64,000 bases of DNA, taken from the NCBI GenBank assembly GCA_036346405.1, contig CM070546.1, forward strand, positions 100,756,826 through 100,820,825, in the 5' to 3' direction. Positions within the stretch are counted from its first letter, which is position 1. Every line of letters starts with the position of its first letter. Made by a program: the position numbers and the translations under genes. The notes beneath the pieces were generated by a model. That model saw only the letters and a program-made list of their open reading frames with translations. It did not search any database and was not told where the DNA came from. Positions 10,257-21,071 of this stretch are shown piece by piece. Source of the stretch: Phyllostachys edulis (taxonomy: Eukaryota; Streptophyta; Magnoliopsida; Poales; Poaceae).

Positions 10257-11230
10257 GGTGGTGGAGGATTTGCACACCAACCTAAGCCAAGGAACCCTAT
10301 TGTGAAAATTTGGGAAAAGTAGAGAGAGAGGTGCTAGGGTTTGAGAGATGTATTGAGAGCGATGAGAGCACTTGTGTGTGTTGCCCTAGTGGCTTTGTCC
10401 TCCCAAGGAAGTGGCTATAAACATTCATCTCCAAGTAGAAATTAAATCTCCAAATTTGTCCAAGTCTTCTCTCTCATATGCTCAAGTATTGATTTCTTAA
10501 ATTAGCTTGGTTTTGGTGTTCCTTCCTCCCTCTTGATCTTGCTTTGTACCTAGGAGGTGTAAGTGATGGATATATCTCTTGGGGACTATATCTCATCCAT
10601 CTAGATACTTTCTGCTGCAAATTCTTGAGTTTGCCTCGGTTTTGGTGGAAGATAGAGTGATTTTAGGGTTTTGCTCTTGAGGATTTTAGCTTTATTCTTG
10701 CTGTTATTGAGGGTGCTAGGATGTGTGAAACCATCCTTAGCCATCTTGGATTGATTCTCATACGACGCCCTCTTAATCATCGCTTTCATATTTGACCCAA
10801 TTTTTATGCAATCTTCACTAAAACGGAAAAAAGGTCGGAACTTTAGTAATGATCTTCAAGATCTTTCACCGAATAGGTTACCGACATCCTAGAGAAGGTG
10901 TGTTTCAAGTTTCATGAAGTTTGAGTTATGGATCACAAGTTGGATCAATTTGTGATTTTGAAATTATGCTAAAATTCAGTTATGTGCTTATTGTACTATT
11001 CACTGTGTCCGACCGCTATTGTTCATCCAAGCAGACCGATCCAATGGGGATTTTGGTGAGTCTTGATCTTTTTGTTGCCATATTCTTGTTTGAATGATTC
11101 TCTCGATCTTCATAGCTCCACATAGCTATTGGAGGAAAGAATATTGAACTCCTTAAGGAAAAAGATTTTAAACATGTCATTGATTCTGTATGCTCCTATT
11201 CGAGCCCCCTTCAAAGCAAGGTTTGCTCTT
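10257..11230 (+). mobile_element. SIRE-like copia LTR, right part
   Basis: Continues the LTR broken at 7443: the GGTGGTGGAGG start, the AGGGTTTGAGAG and TTTGTCCTCCC blocks near 10340-10400 and the CTTCATAGCTCCACATAGCTAT block near 11108 match the reverse complement of the copia solo LTR at 54572-56243. The terminal region GCTCCTATTCGAGCCCCCTT near 11190 corresponds to the C-rich LTR end of that family but is degraded. The exact end is not clear. Confidence 0.55.
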
Positions 11231-11299
11231 TTGTGATATTCACCGATCTTTGAGCTTGGTGGCTAGTATGTAGACTTGTGAGCGCTTTTATATCTTGTC

Positions 11300-11760
11300 G
11301 TGGTTCTTTTGCCGATGATGTCCGCTGCTGACAAGAGGCTTGGTTGCTCGTGTATATGTTGTCGGTTGAGAAGGAATTTATATGCAATAGTTGTGGCAAT
11401 CTCTTTGGTTTTGATTGTCTTAGTTTTAGAGATGAGATGTGCTTGGATCCCAAGAAGAAGGAACCCATTGGCTTGTGTAGAGTGGCGATCGAGGATGATC
11501 GTGATGGAGAGCTTTTGGAGGATGATCATGATGAGTCATCCGATGACGATCCCCTACTTAAGCTAAGCAAGGTGAGCAAAAAAAAACTTGTTGATGGCTT
11601 GTTGTTCTGTTATCTTAAATTGCACGCTCTTTAGAAGAAAATAAAGTTGTTAGAAAAAGAGAATGGTGATTGGTCTTATGAGATTGCAAAACTAAAAACC
11701 TCCGTGTATGTTTTTGATTCCTTACTTGTAGACATAGATAACTTGAACAATTCTCTTGCA
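11300..11760 (+). pseudogene. Possible copia gag/coiled-coil remnant
   Basis: Two short plus-strand readings are seen: an acidic, Cys-containing stretch (11344-11634) and a Lys/Glu-rich stretch starting LLEKENGDW (about 11647-11760) that looks like a coiled coil. Gag-linked heptad-rich regions of this kind occur in SIRE-like elements, and the position just after a SIRE-like LTR fits. I recognise no diagnostic motif, so the assignment is weak. It ends where the minus-strand LINE begins. Confidence 0.3.
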
Positions 11761-11761
11761 T

Positions 11762-12300
11762 ATCTAGTCACCTCCTTGGTTCAACACAACGGCATCCCAA
11801 AAACCTCCATCTGGCGTTCACTTCTGTTCTTGGCCTCCAAATTGTTCGCCACCTTCCAAAACCTCATTAAAATTCCTCCTGCACCTAACCACGGTAAATT
11901 GAGTTGCGTTGAAGTACTTCAGTAATGACCAATTTTGTGGACGTAGCTCTCATTTCGATTCACCGTAAAAGCCAACGAACCTCCACCCCCTAGAGCATGT
12001 TTCATGACGCCTGATCACCACATCAATATGTGACTTGTTCAGAGCCTTCAGTTGCACCTCAATGTTGTTTTGCCACAATAGTTCCAAACCCAACCACATC
12101 TACCGTAGCTCCCGACACCAATCACATTCGGGAACCCCAGTTTCCGTTTCAAACAATCTACTCTATCATAAAAAAAGTCACGTCTCTGACAAGAAACCCA
12201 CCATAAGGTTTTCATTGTACCCAGTGGGCTGTATCGTAGCTCCGCCGATGTTGCATTGAGAACAAACTTATCCATCTTATGTTTTTGGCACCCTCCCTCA
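11762..12300 (-). pseudogene. L1-type LINE ORF2, endonuclease domain remnant
   Basis: The minus strand encodes, with frameshifts, the apurinic-type endonuclease of a plant L1 LINE, which would nick target DNA for target-primed insertion. Visible pieces are the WWVSCQRRDFFYDRVDC block, a G-G-x-x-x-x-W stretch, and a F-N-E-V-L-E-G-G-E-Q-F-G-G segment matching the conserved Asp/Asn-Phe-Asn-Glu region. The domain is cut near 11762, so the RT is missing. It follows ORF1 in the expected order. Confidence 0.72.
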
Positions 12301-12329
12301 TACACTTCCACCTCCTCAAGGCCAGCAGA

Positions 12330-13532
12330 GATTTTTGCAAGAGTCAAGGCAAGGCCAAATTATTTGAATCCGGCATCTAAACCCTACCAGCTACTGCTCC
12401 TTCTTTCCTAGATCTCCTAGAGTTCTTCAAGGTTTTCCTTTTCCTGGGTGGCGCCACCATCATCTGGCCCTCTCGTGGAAACAAATCTCATGCTACAACA
12501 TTTGTCTTTTTTTACTTGCTCGTCAGGATGAGCTCTCTTTAGCGGAGGCGTTTCCTCATCCTCCACCGGCATCATATTCAGATCAGGTGGTCGCCGAGAG
12601 ATCCCTCCTCCGATGTATCTCTGGACCCAGGCCGATATTCTCCTCTACCAGATGAACTACAACCAAGCCGCAGCTGCTGCTTGACCAAAGCGCTGAATTT
12701 TCTTCCTTTTCTCTGGTGCACGGATGGAGTTGTCATGTCGTCTGTTACCATTAGCATCACGATCCGCAGGCGTCAAACATTCCAATTCTGAATGCCCCAT
12801 CTTGCCACAGGAGAAACAAAAGAAAGACATTTTTTTTTCATATTGGATCTTTTACCAGTCCTTAGCTCTTTCTTCTCCGACCTGATCAGCACACCTTATC
12901 TGTCGAAATCCCCACCGTGCCTTCAGGTAAGGGACATCCGCTTCTCCAAACTCATTAACATCGAGCTTGTCAACATCACCGATCAATGCTACAATCTTCC
13001 TCCCTTTCTCTCATTCATCCAAGCAAAAGGATGGTTTAAAATCCGGATCCAGATGAACATTTTATTTTTGAATAGAGCAGATGAACATTTTATCAAACCA
13101 AACATTTGACGGACGTAGATAAGAGTCTAGGTCTTGCAAAGCACCACATGCTTACCCACCAACCATGGAGTACCATCCAAAGGACCAAAGCACAATCCTT
13201 ATCTCCAGCATTCATAAAGTCAACAATGAAAATATTATCAGTTTATCACCATCTGACCTTGCACGTAAACCTCTAGAGTTTCCCCATGCCGTTCTCATCG
13301 CCCCCATAATGGTTTGCAGATGCAGAACATAATAGGACAATACTTTACTGATGATCAACAACTTGTTTGCGAGTTGTCATCCTCCTCATCATCATCCTCT
13401 CCGACCGACAAGTTTAGGCGATCTAGCATTGTTGCCGTGCCTTCTTTTGTCCGCCGCCGCTGCCTCCGACATCTGAGATTTCAGAGCAACCTCAGAACTC
13501 CATGTCTTCAAACTGGATCCACTCGCCATCAT
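12330..13532 (-). pseudogene. L1-type LINE ORF1 (DUF4283-like, CCHC)
   Basis: ORF1 of plant L1 elements is an RNA-binding protein. The probable start is the ATG at 13529 or 13532. Recognisable parts on the minus strand are an A-W-G-N-x-R-G-L motif near 13270, a D-G-T-P-W-x-V-G-K-H motif near 13170, V-W/W-I-R-I-L-x-x-P-F-x-W-M near 13030, and a zinc knuckle CFSCGKMGHSELEC near 12790-12825. This is the order of the DUF4283 plus CCHC architecture. Stops and frameshifts occur throughout. Neighbour ORF2 lies directly downstream. Confidence 0.78.
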
Positions 13533-13613
13533 GCACCGCTCACTATCCTGGTGTAGATCGAATCCTCAAGGGTGGGAAAAAGCACTCAGGTCTTCCCTTA
13601 TTCACCCTGAGCC
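13533..13613. other. Sequence upstream of LINE ORF1
   Basis: Probably 5' non-coding LINE sequence. The MITE insertion interrupts it at 13622. Confidence 0.4.
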
Positions 13614-13622
13614 GGTAACACC
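13614..13622. repeat. 9-bp target-site duplication, left
   Basis: GGTAACACC, repeated exactly at 13895-13903. Confidence 0.75.
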
Positions 13623-13894
13623 AGGAAAATTCTATCGGTCTGGAAATTTTATAGATCCCACTGATAGAATCGGTAATTGGTGGTTACCGGATATTTCAGA
13701 CAAAAAATTTTAATTGAGTTTTGATTTTTTCAGATGTAAAGACAAAATGTATCTAATTTTTAATTGAAATTTGGATTTCTTTACACATTGATGAAAATTA
13801 GAAAATCTGATTTTTTTTTGTTCGGTTTGAAATTTTATCGGACCACACCGATAACAGCAAGAATCACCAAATTTCAACGATAAGTTTTTCCTTA
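13623..13894. mobile_element. Mutator-like MITE, 272 bp
   Basis: AT-rich element with imperfect terminal inverted repeats: the left end starts AGGAAAATTCTATCGG and the right end reverse-complemented reads TAAGGAAAAACTTATCG. It is flanked by a perfect 9-bp direct repeat. Internal copies of an ATCGG/CCGAT motif occur in both orientations. Non-coding. The TIRs are weaker than those of the MITE at 4457, so the superfamily call rests mainly on the 9-bp duplication. Confidence 0.7.
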
Positions 13895-13903
13895 GGTAAC
13901 ACC
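13895..13903. repeat. 9-bp target-site duplication, right
   Basis: GGTAACACC, the partner of 13614-13622. Confidence 0.75.
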
Positions 13904-14073
13904 CCATGAGAGGAGGAACCAAAGGAAGAAAAACCACACCACCGATCAGGATCAGAGGCGAGTAAGGATTCAAATGTGATCGTTTCAAGGAAACGAACGC
14001 AATAGAGGTTCCAACCCTAGGGCCACGGCACTGCCACGGAACCTAGGGAAAACACGAGTTGGTGATTGAACCG

Positions 14074-14210
14074 CCACTACAAGAGTTGATAAGATTTAGA
14101 AGTAATTATAGACAATCATCATCAGTTCTCAATAGGAGTCAATAATTAGATTTAGAAGTAATTATAAACAATCATCGTTAGTTCCCAATAGGAGTCGCAT
14201 CCGGACATGC
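14074..14210. repeat. Two-copy ~57-bp tandem repeat beside a CACTAC sequence
   Basis: CACTACAAGAG at about 14074 resembles a CACTA-transposon terminus. It is followed by two near-identical copies of a ~57-bp unit beginning GATTTAGAAGTAATTATA, at about 14093 and 14150. Subterminal repeats next to CACTA ends are typical of that superfamily, but no partner end was found. Confidence 0.4.
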
Positions 14211-14325
14211 AAACAACAAGTGCAGCGCATATCATATGCATATATGTAACTACTAATTAAGTCCCAAGACATTTATTATATATGCAGGTTACAAAAGAAT
14301 AATATTTGGCATAAGAACGAGGTTC

Positions 14326-16831
14326 ATGTCCGGCCCCCTAGGCCGCCTGGGCGCCACTCCGCTCCGGGCGGCCACCCCTAGGGCGCCCTTGCGCCTTTTG
14401 CCCTCCTCCCAAGATGAGCTTCGCCCTCCTCCGCCTCCCTTCCCTCACGACAAACCCTCCGCCTCCCACCCACCCCGCCCCATTCCCCACGGCCTCCTTC
14501 TGGGACGGCCTCCTCCCTCCTGCTCACTGCTGGCCAGATCCAGATCTGGTCTGCCCCAAGGTCCCAGCTGGCCCACTGATTCACTCCTGCCTCCCCAGAC
14601 ACCGTCAAGGCCCCTTGACGGGCCTCCCTTCGTCGAGAAGGGTCGCGCTTTGAAGCCCCTATTGAAGACTATATCTTTTATGCAGATCCCGCAAAGTCAT
14701 GCCTCTACGAGACCTCAAGATTTACTCGCCTGGGCACCCTCCCACACCCACCAGCCTTCTCATGGCAGCCCCTCACCGATGTCCCATCGCAGCTCCCTAC
14801 CATGCCGACATCCTCCCAGCCAGAGCAGGCTCACTACACCTCAAAGCTGCTCGCACTGGACGCTGGGTTAAGGAAGTGAAGAGGTCAGACAGGGCTACTG
14901 GTGGCCGATCCACCCCTGCATTCACTGCCCTCAACCTCCTTCCCCGCCAAAGTCAAAGGGAAGTGCTCTCAAGTAGCCACAAAATTTCTAATTGCGGGAC
15001 CCCTGCTCGGTGTTACTCTGCTTCCTCCTGGCACCACAAGAAGGATCGCCATGGAGCAAACCGCGCCTCACCCCCCACCCTCCAAAGAAGCCCCACAAGC
15101 CTCTCTCCCCACCTCAAAGCCGCGAGCCTTCGCTAGCCTGCAGCTTCCCGCCCACCCGCCATGGCCTTCCTGGTGCCCCGACACCCGCCTCTAAGAGGAT
15201 GCCTGCATCGCCACGGCTCTCTTGTTCAGATCGCCAGATTGGGAGGCCACGACTTGTGGCCTGGTGTCATGGGCGCACGCGCCACGACAACAGGGTTATG
15301 GAGGCGTCCCGGCTGACGCTTCAACTCAGGCCATGAGGAGGTGACTCTCCCCTCCACCACCCCGAGGCCTTCCTCCTCAAGTTCAGCAAGAAACATCTCT
15401 CAGAGACAGAGTCCGGGAGGCGGCAGTTTCACCATGAAGCCCTCGAGATCCATGTCCGACCTTGGAGGTCGCGAGCTATGCTGGGCCGCCATGTTCTTCC
15501 CAGCGGCTTTTGTTGAAGGAGTCCCACGCCTGACACCGGAGGTGGTGGAGCACATCGCTAGAAGGAAGTGTTCACGACTCCATCGAAGGGGTTTCATGAG
15601 CCGGAGGACACAAGGACCTCAACCTTTGGGCCCGGACTTCTAACCCAAGTCTCATCCTCAAGGTGGCCTCGCTCACCTTTACGCATCATGGAGAGGTCTC
15701 ATCTCTACGATTCGAAGTTCCCGCACCGACAAGTGGAGGCGGGCTCACCCACCGTGATCATTCACCTAGACTTCGTGGAGGACCACACCCGCACCACTTG
15801 ATGATTTTCTTTCCATGGCGCATAACTATTCTTACGAGCCGATCTCAACCCGGCTACTCCGAATCATGGGCGGACGCGACTCAATCCAAGGGGGACCAAA
15901 CCTCATCCCCCACGCCTTTACGGCAGAGAAGGAGGCGCAACCGAGCTCCAATCAAGGTCAGCCCTCCCTGTCGCCGCTGCCCCCACGCTATCGGGCCACG
16001 ATGACCACCCTCCAACTCGTGACCGAGGCACAAGAAGAATGAAGACAATGACGAGGATGAAGGACGCCACCACCACACCAACCACCAAGGCTTCAGAGGC
16101 TCAAACCTGGCCGGGTTCAAGCCGCCCTCGGCCTGGCCGTGATGATCGCCTCACGCCAAGTCACTATCCCGGACACAGGACTCGGTTAAGACCGGTCCGG
16201 GGCCCGTAAGTAGTCTAACCCCTATCAACATGCTCCACCCAACCCACACTGCCACCGGCAAGCCAGCAACCATCGATCAAGCCCATAAGACCTCTTCGCC
16301 ACGCCAAGTCCTCAAGGCAGTGCCTTCATGAGATCTTTGGCTCGGCCTCTAACCGCCCCCTGAGGAGGTCCGAACGACTGGTTTCAAGGTGGAGGAGTAC
16401 ATTGCTACCTTTACGGCGGCGGTGCATCTTGGATCGCACCTGCGTGGCTGCCTTCCTCGACTCCAGTGCCAACCTCGACGCCCTTCCAAGCAATGCAAAC
16501 TCACGTTTCAGTAGTTTCCGCTTATCGGACTCGACCGTAAGGACACACCTACCACTCATTCAGCCCAGCAGAGAGGCGACCCCGCCTCCAGCTACCAAAG
16601 CACCTCATGGCTAAGTCTCTCCGCATAGGGTGCATCGGAAGAGGTGTGCATGGGGTAGCCCTTACGACTCAAGAACATGCGATCACGCCAAGTTGCCAGC
16701 GGATCAAGTCTGTAACTGGGGGCTTCATCCATGGGGGCCAGCGCAGCATCAGTGCTAGACCTCCTCGCCTCTTTGCCAGGGGAATTGAGGAGGTTCTCAA
16801 AATGACCTGCTGGTTGGCAAGTAGCCCCTAG
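14326..16831 (+). pseudogene. Zinc-knuckle transposon ORF (unclassified, rice-type), broken
   Basis: GC-rich plus-strand remnant of a large Pro/Arg-rich ORF type often annotated in rice-like genomes as an unclassified retrotransposon protein. Parts seen, in different frames: a K-G-K-C start of a tandem zinc-knuckle region near 14950-15050; an EGVPRLTPEVVEHI-like stretch near 15510-15555; a D-T-R-T followed by a L-N-L-W-A-x-T-S-N-P-S stretch near 15605-15650; and an H-L-D-F-V-E-D-H stretch near 15765-15790. Their order matches that family as I know it. Frameshifts occur throughout. No RT was seen nearby, so the parent element is unknown. Confidence 0.6.
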
Positions 16832-17298
16832 TTCTCGATGTTTCTGCACTTACACCCGCAGACACTCAGGGCCTCTTCCACAACCGACCCCGCTTGCCCT
16901 TGGCCGACCAAGGACAAGGCCGGAGCTTGTTGCGGCAACCAACGAGCCTGGGCCTCACTGAAGTTTCGCCTCGGTGACGACAACGCCTCTACTAGTGCAA
17001 CCCCACAGAGAAGACCGGGGACCACCTTGGCCCCTCTGGTCTGCCTCTACATAGTTCCCCATCACCTCCTCCTCCCTTCTCGTGATGATCTTTCTCCCTG
17101 CCCTTTGCGTACCCAACTCTTTAGGCTCGCTTTCCTCACTAACTGGCCCCAGATGCCCCAGACGAGGGACAGAGACAACTCAAGAAGATAAGCTTCCCAG
17201 GTCGCCGTCACTGCTGGCTTCCCTCGCCGCCTTCTCCCCACTCTTTCCTTTGGAGGACACGCTTGGTGCGGGCATTGGTCCCTTTGAGCGGGCCGGAG
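16832..17298. other. GC-rich stretch up to the assembly gap
   Basis: It continues the base composition of the preceding ORF remnant and may be its C-terminal part. No motif identified. ORFs reported across the N run are artefacts. Confidence 0.4.
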
Positions 17299-17398
17299 NN
17301 NNNNNNNNNNNNNNNNNNNNNNNNNNNNNNNNNNNNNNNNNNNNNNNNNNNNNNNNNNNNNNNNNNNNNNNNNNNNNNNNNNNNNNNNNNNNNNNNNN
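17299..17398. other. Assembly gap, 100 N
   Basis: Exactly 100 undetermined bases, a conventional placeholder length for a scaffold join. Sequence on either side is unrelated in composition and element type, so true distance and adjacency are unknown. Confidence 0.99.
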
Positions 17399-18925
17399 GA
17401 GTCGAAATGGCGAGTTGATCTTGATAGTAGTCGTGCTTCGCCGCCGTCTTCTCCTCTACTCTGAGATAAATCACGAGTTGCGGATCATCCTAGTCTTGAT
17501 GCCGCGACAACACCTCCAAGGTATCAACGCTCTGAGGCGAGGACACCACACGTTGGAGTGCTAACCGTGGCGTGGTGATAGATAAGGAAGGTGTGGTTGT
17601 TGGGGTCGAGAATTCTTCAAAGAGGATTCTTGCCCTATGCCTGCCCTCTCTATATATAGGCATCCATGATGGGTCTCAAACTTGAGGCCCATTAGGAACT
17701 CGTGGCATACAAAATTGAGATCACCATCCAAATCAAAATCCTAGCCCTTTAAGTGTGTGTGTCGTATAGGTTCTTGTGTAATGTCGGTCGTAACTTTCGG
17801 AAACTCTTTTCCGACCACGAATTAGATTAGCGGTACCTAGCGAGGACATAACGATTCGAACACACATAGAATATATTAGATGAACCTTAATGCAATATGA
17901 TCTATCACGGTCCTTATCACTTATGACCAGCTTCGTATCTAGTCATGACCATTCCATATTTGAATTCTGACCGATTCGTAACTCCCTTACGACTAGTTAA
18001 GTAACTCCTTATGACTAGTTAGTGCTTATGTTAGACTAGTCTCGACCGGCTTGTATCTCCATACGACGATTCGTAATTATGTTCGACCGGTTTGTATCTC
18101 CATACTGCTTGATTCGTGATTATATTCGACCGGTCTCGACCAGCTTGTATCTCCATATGACCCGATTTGTATACGGCGTCGGCGAATTGACACTTGTGTA
18201 TTATCTCTTTGCCTCGACATCATGGTTGAACTCGGGTGAGATAATTTTTCATCCATGGGTATTCAATACTTTCTCAATCAAGTGTCGAATAACTTCATGT
18301 AGTCGACACTTTGGCGACTTTAGTGGCATGGCCATGCACTTTCTTTATCCAACCACAATGAGGGCCGAGATATCTCTCATTTATGATAGGAGGGTAAATC
18401 CCATATCCGACCAGATCATATTCCTCTGCATGTTTCATAGTATACAAAGCTACCTTTATAACTACCGATTCACAGATAGCGTTTAGCAACCCTAAGTGTA
18501 CTATTACATATGTAGAAAACCATCTTGATCTCGAGGTCTAAGGATTATACAACATCATTTCTTGAGACCAAGCGATGACACATGAAATCATAACAATCTC
18601 AACAGTGTCTCAAGGTAGGCCAAACCAACACCATGTTCGATAACATGTGTCCATATTATTGGTTTGATATCTCCATATCTATGACTCGTGAAACATAGTC
18701 ATCAACCAATACATATGCTAGTCTATTCATATGTTTTCTCATATGTTTCCGACTAGGAGCGTTTAGAATAATCATCACGAGAAAAGCGAGTTTCACAATC
18801 AAGTCACATACTTGATAATAAATATTAATGATATTATTCTAGGAACAAGATAAAATATTATCAATATTATGAACATAACGAAATATAATCATCTCTATGA
18901 TTGCCTCTAGGGCATATTTGAGACA
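17399..18925 (-). mobile_element. Angela-like Ty1/copia LTR (partial)
   Basis: The right end reverse-complemented starts TGTCTCAAATATGCCCTAGA, closely resembling the start of grass Angela/RIRE1-type LTRs (ATGCCCTAGAGGCAAT). The minus strand also carries a TATA element at 17651-17660. After the right end I see no polypurine tract or pol, so a solo LTR is possible. The left end lies in or beyond the gap. The tract contains repeated CGACCGG/TTGTATCTCC segments between 17980 and 18150. Confidence 0.65.
17651..17660 (-). promoter_or_regulatory. TATA box in Angela-like LTR
   Basis: Minus strand CCTATATATA, placed mid-LTR as expected for the copia promoter. Confidence 0.5.
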
Positions 18926-20037
18926 GGATCTCGGTAGCCTTGGCGAGACCGGTCTTGTGACCCTAAGGAGTAGATTATTGTAATATAATAATTATGAATG
19001 TAAAAACTTACCTTTTTATCACCAATAAAGTCTTTATTTATCCTTTTGACTTATGAAGTACTCATATATTTCCTAGCCCCCGACTGCTTGTATAGTAGAA
19101 GATCTTTACTAAAGAAGCAGTAAGTCAAGAATAAGAGTAAAAGTCACGATCACTGTATAAAATATGTGCTGATTATGTGACAAAACTGATCGTATTAATA
19201 CTAGGAAATCAATTGTGGTCAGAACCAGTGTATGACTTTGACTAGTTGTAGATCTGTTTTCCATAATCGAAATACCAAATAATACATTGCATGGCCGAAA
19301 GATAAGACTTGCCTTGATGAGAAAAAATTATGCAAGATGTATGCATAAGCGATAAGTGCTCTTGTTTATACATAATATCCAAACTGGTTATAAGGGTTGC
19401 TAAGAACTAAAGACATGGAAAACACTTCTTACAGCGTGCTCATGCTCAAGTTCAAGCTGGCGTGAAGATCGTAGGAAGCTAACGTAAGCTAGGAAACTCC
19501 TTCTAGTGGGTAGGACCACATGCGAGAGAGAGAGAGATTTCGACTAGGAGGCTTTTAGTGTCCCGAGCCGGTAGCCAAACAAGAGTAGAACAAAATGTTG
19601 AAGTGAAGAAATGTAGCCTCAAAATCTTAAGCATGCAAGTAACTATATATAGTTGTTTGTGTTGTGCTCCTTTCACTTGTATATTTCTTTGAGAAAAAGC
19701 ATTAGTGATGCATGAGAACCATTGAGTAATGGTTACAACTAGGACCTTCACGGTATTTGACAAATATATGCGAGGCGGTAAAAGAGATCCTTTAGAAGGA
19801 TATTAGAAAGATTTTGGCCTTCTCCAACCATTTAAACAACAATAGTATGTGATTAGACTATGGATAACTGAGCATATAAACAATATCACTCATTAAAGAA
19901 AGTACAAAAATGATGAATCTTTATTTAAATTGACAAAGTGTAAAATATAGTTATACAAAGAACTTGCGCAATTGGTCAATGTTCCAAGAATTGGACAAAA
20001 CATGCCGTTTGACATGGCTAGTCGTGCGAAGCTGGGT
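18926..20037 (-). other. Non-coding 3' region of Tat-type gypsy remnant
   Basis: Lies downstream of the integrase remnant on the minus strand. It contains a G-rich minus-strand stretch (AGTCGGGGGCTAGG near 19072-19092) reminiscent of Tat/RIRE2-type 3' regions. A short GA run occurs at 19525-19539. No protein motif found. Confidence 0.35.
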
Positions 20038-21066
20038 CTAGTGACCCGACCACGGTGTATGGACTTTCCCATTTGGGAGAAAGTTTATTGCGATTAAGCA
20101 GCTCACGAATTTTTGGTAGAACCAAATCACCAATAGTTTTTCTTTGCGAGTTGACCTTCGCATGGCTTGATAGTAAATCGTCGATCGTATAAGGGCTTGG
20201 TTTACGTCGTTCTTCAAGAAATTGATGTCGAAATCGAATCTTCGTTCTCCTTGAGCATTATCATTAAAAAATCGGTTAAGTGGAGCCAATTTTTTAGTTC
20301 GGAGGAAGCATGGCTTTAGCTTGTAAACGAGAAAAATGCTATTTCACGATTCTTACGACTAGTCGTGGATCGAATGACCCATATGAAGGAAGTTTTGAAC
20401 CCAAGCTCTGACCGTTTCATTAAGCGGTGAACACTCGGCGTTTCATTCCTTGCATTATGATACCATTAGCTCTCTCGATGCTCCATTCTTTATCGGATGG
20501 GCGATAAAGCGAAAATGTATCTTGATACCTAGATCTCATGAGAATTCCTAAAATTTCTGCTAAAGCTGAGCTGAACAGATTATCTGTGATAATACTCGTG
20601 TGTACACCGAATCGTGTAATCACACTTTTGTGAGAACCTCTTAGCGGCTTCTATTGTTGTTTTAACATCTAGCTCGGTTTCTATCCATTTTGTAAGCGTG
20701 TCAATCATGACGAAAAAAGTCAAAGCCCTAGGTTCTCTTGGGAAAGGTCCCGAATGTCTTGTCCCCATGTTGCAAAAGCGGGGAAAGTGGTATTATTTGC
20801 AAAGCTTGTGCGGTGATGTACTTATGCGACTATGAAATTGACATTATACGCACTTCTTCATGAGCTCTTTTGCATCATAAAGGCGGTTGGCTAGTAGTAT
20901 CCTTGCCTAAAGGCTTTATTGACCAGTGTTCTGTAGGAATGATGTGCTCCACAGACTCCTCCATGAATGTTGGATAGCAACTTAATGCCATCCGTTTGAG
21001 ATATGCATCTCATCAACACTCCGTGAGATCCTCATTTATACAAGGTACTTTCAATCAGAGTGTATG
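20038..21066 (-). pseudogene. Tat/RIRE2-type Ty3/gypsy integrase remnant
   Basis: The integrase would insert retrotransposon cDNA. On the minus strand, in order: the zinc-binding part (H-G-G-V-C-G-A-H-H near 20965 and a K-K-C-V-Q-C-Q segment near 20850), a G-P-F-P then M-I-D-T-L-T-K-W-I-E segment (20700-20768), IITDN holding the second catalytic Asp (near 20585), and an ERANG-x-x-M-Q-G segment holding the catalytic Glu (near 20460). The C-terminal part reads into 20038. The ERANGMILQG-type signature is characteristic of the Tat clade. Several frames are joined. It is interrupted at 21067 by a solo LTR. Confidence 0.75.
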
Positions 21067-21071
21067 ATTTG
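21067..21071. repeat. 5-bp target-site duplication, left
   Basis: ATTTG, repeated at 25704-25708, flanks the solo LTR. Confidence 0.8.

Noticed and set aside
7439..10261. 5-bp target duplication for the small copia element
   Set aside because: The left flank GGGGT and right flank GGTGG do not match without assuming errors. The boundaries rest on the paired LTRs instead.
17082..17564. ORFs running across 17299-17398
   Set aside because: They are open only because the 100 N carry no stop codons.
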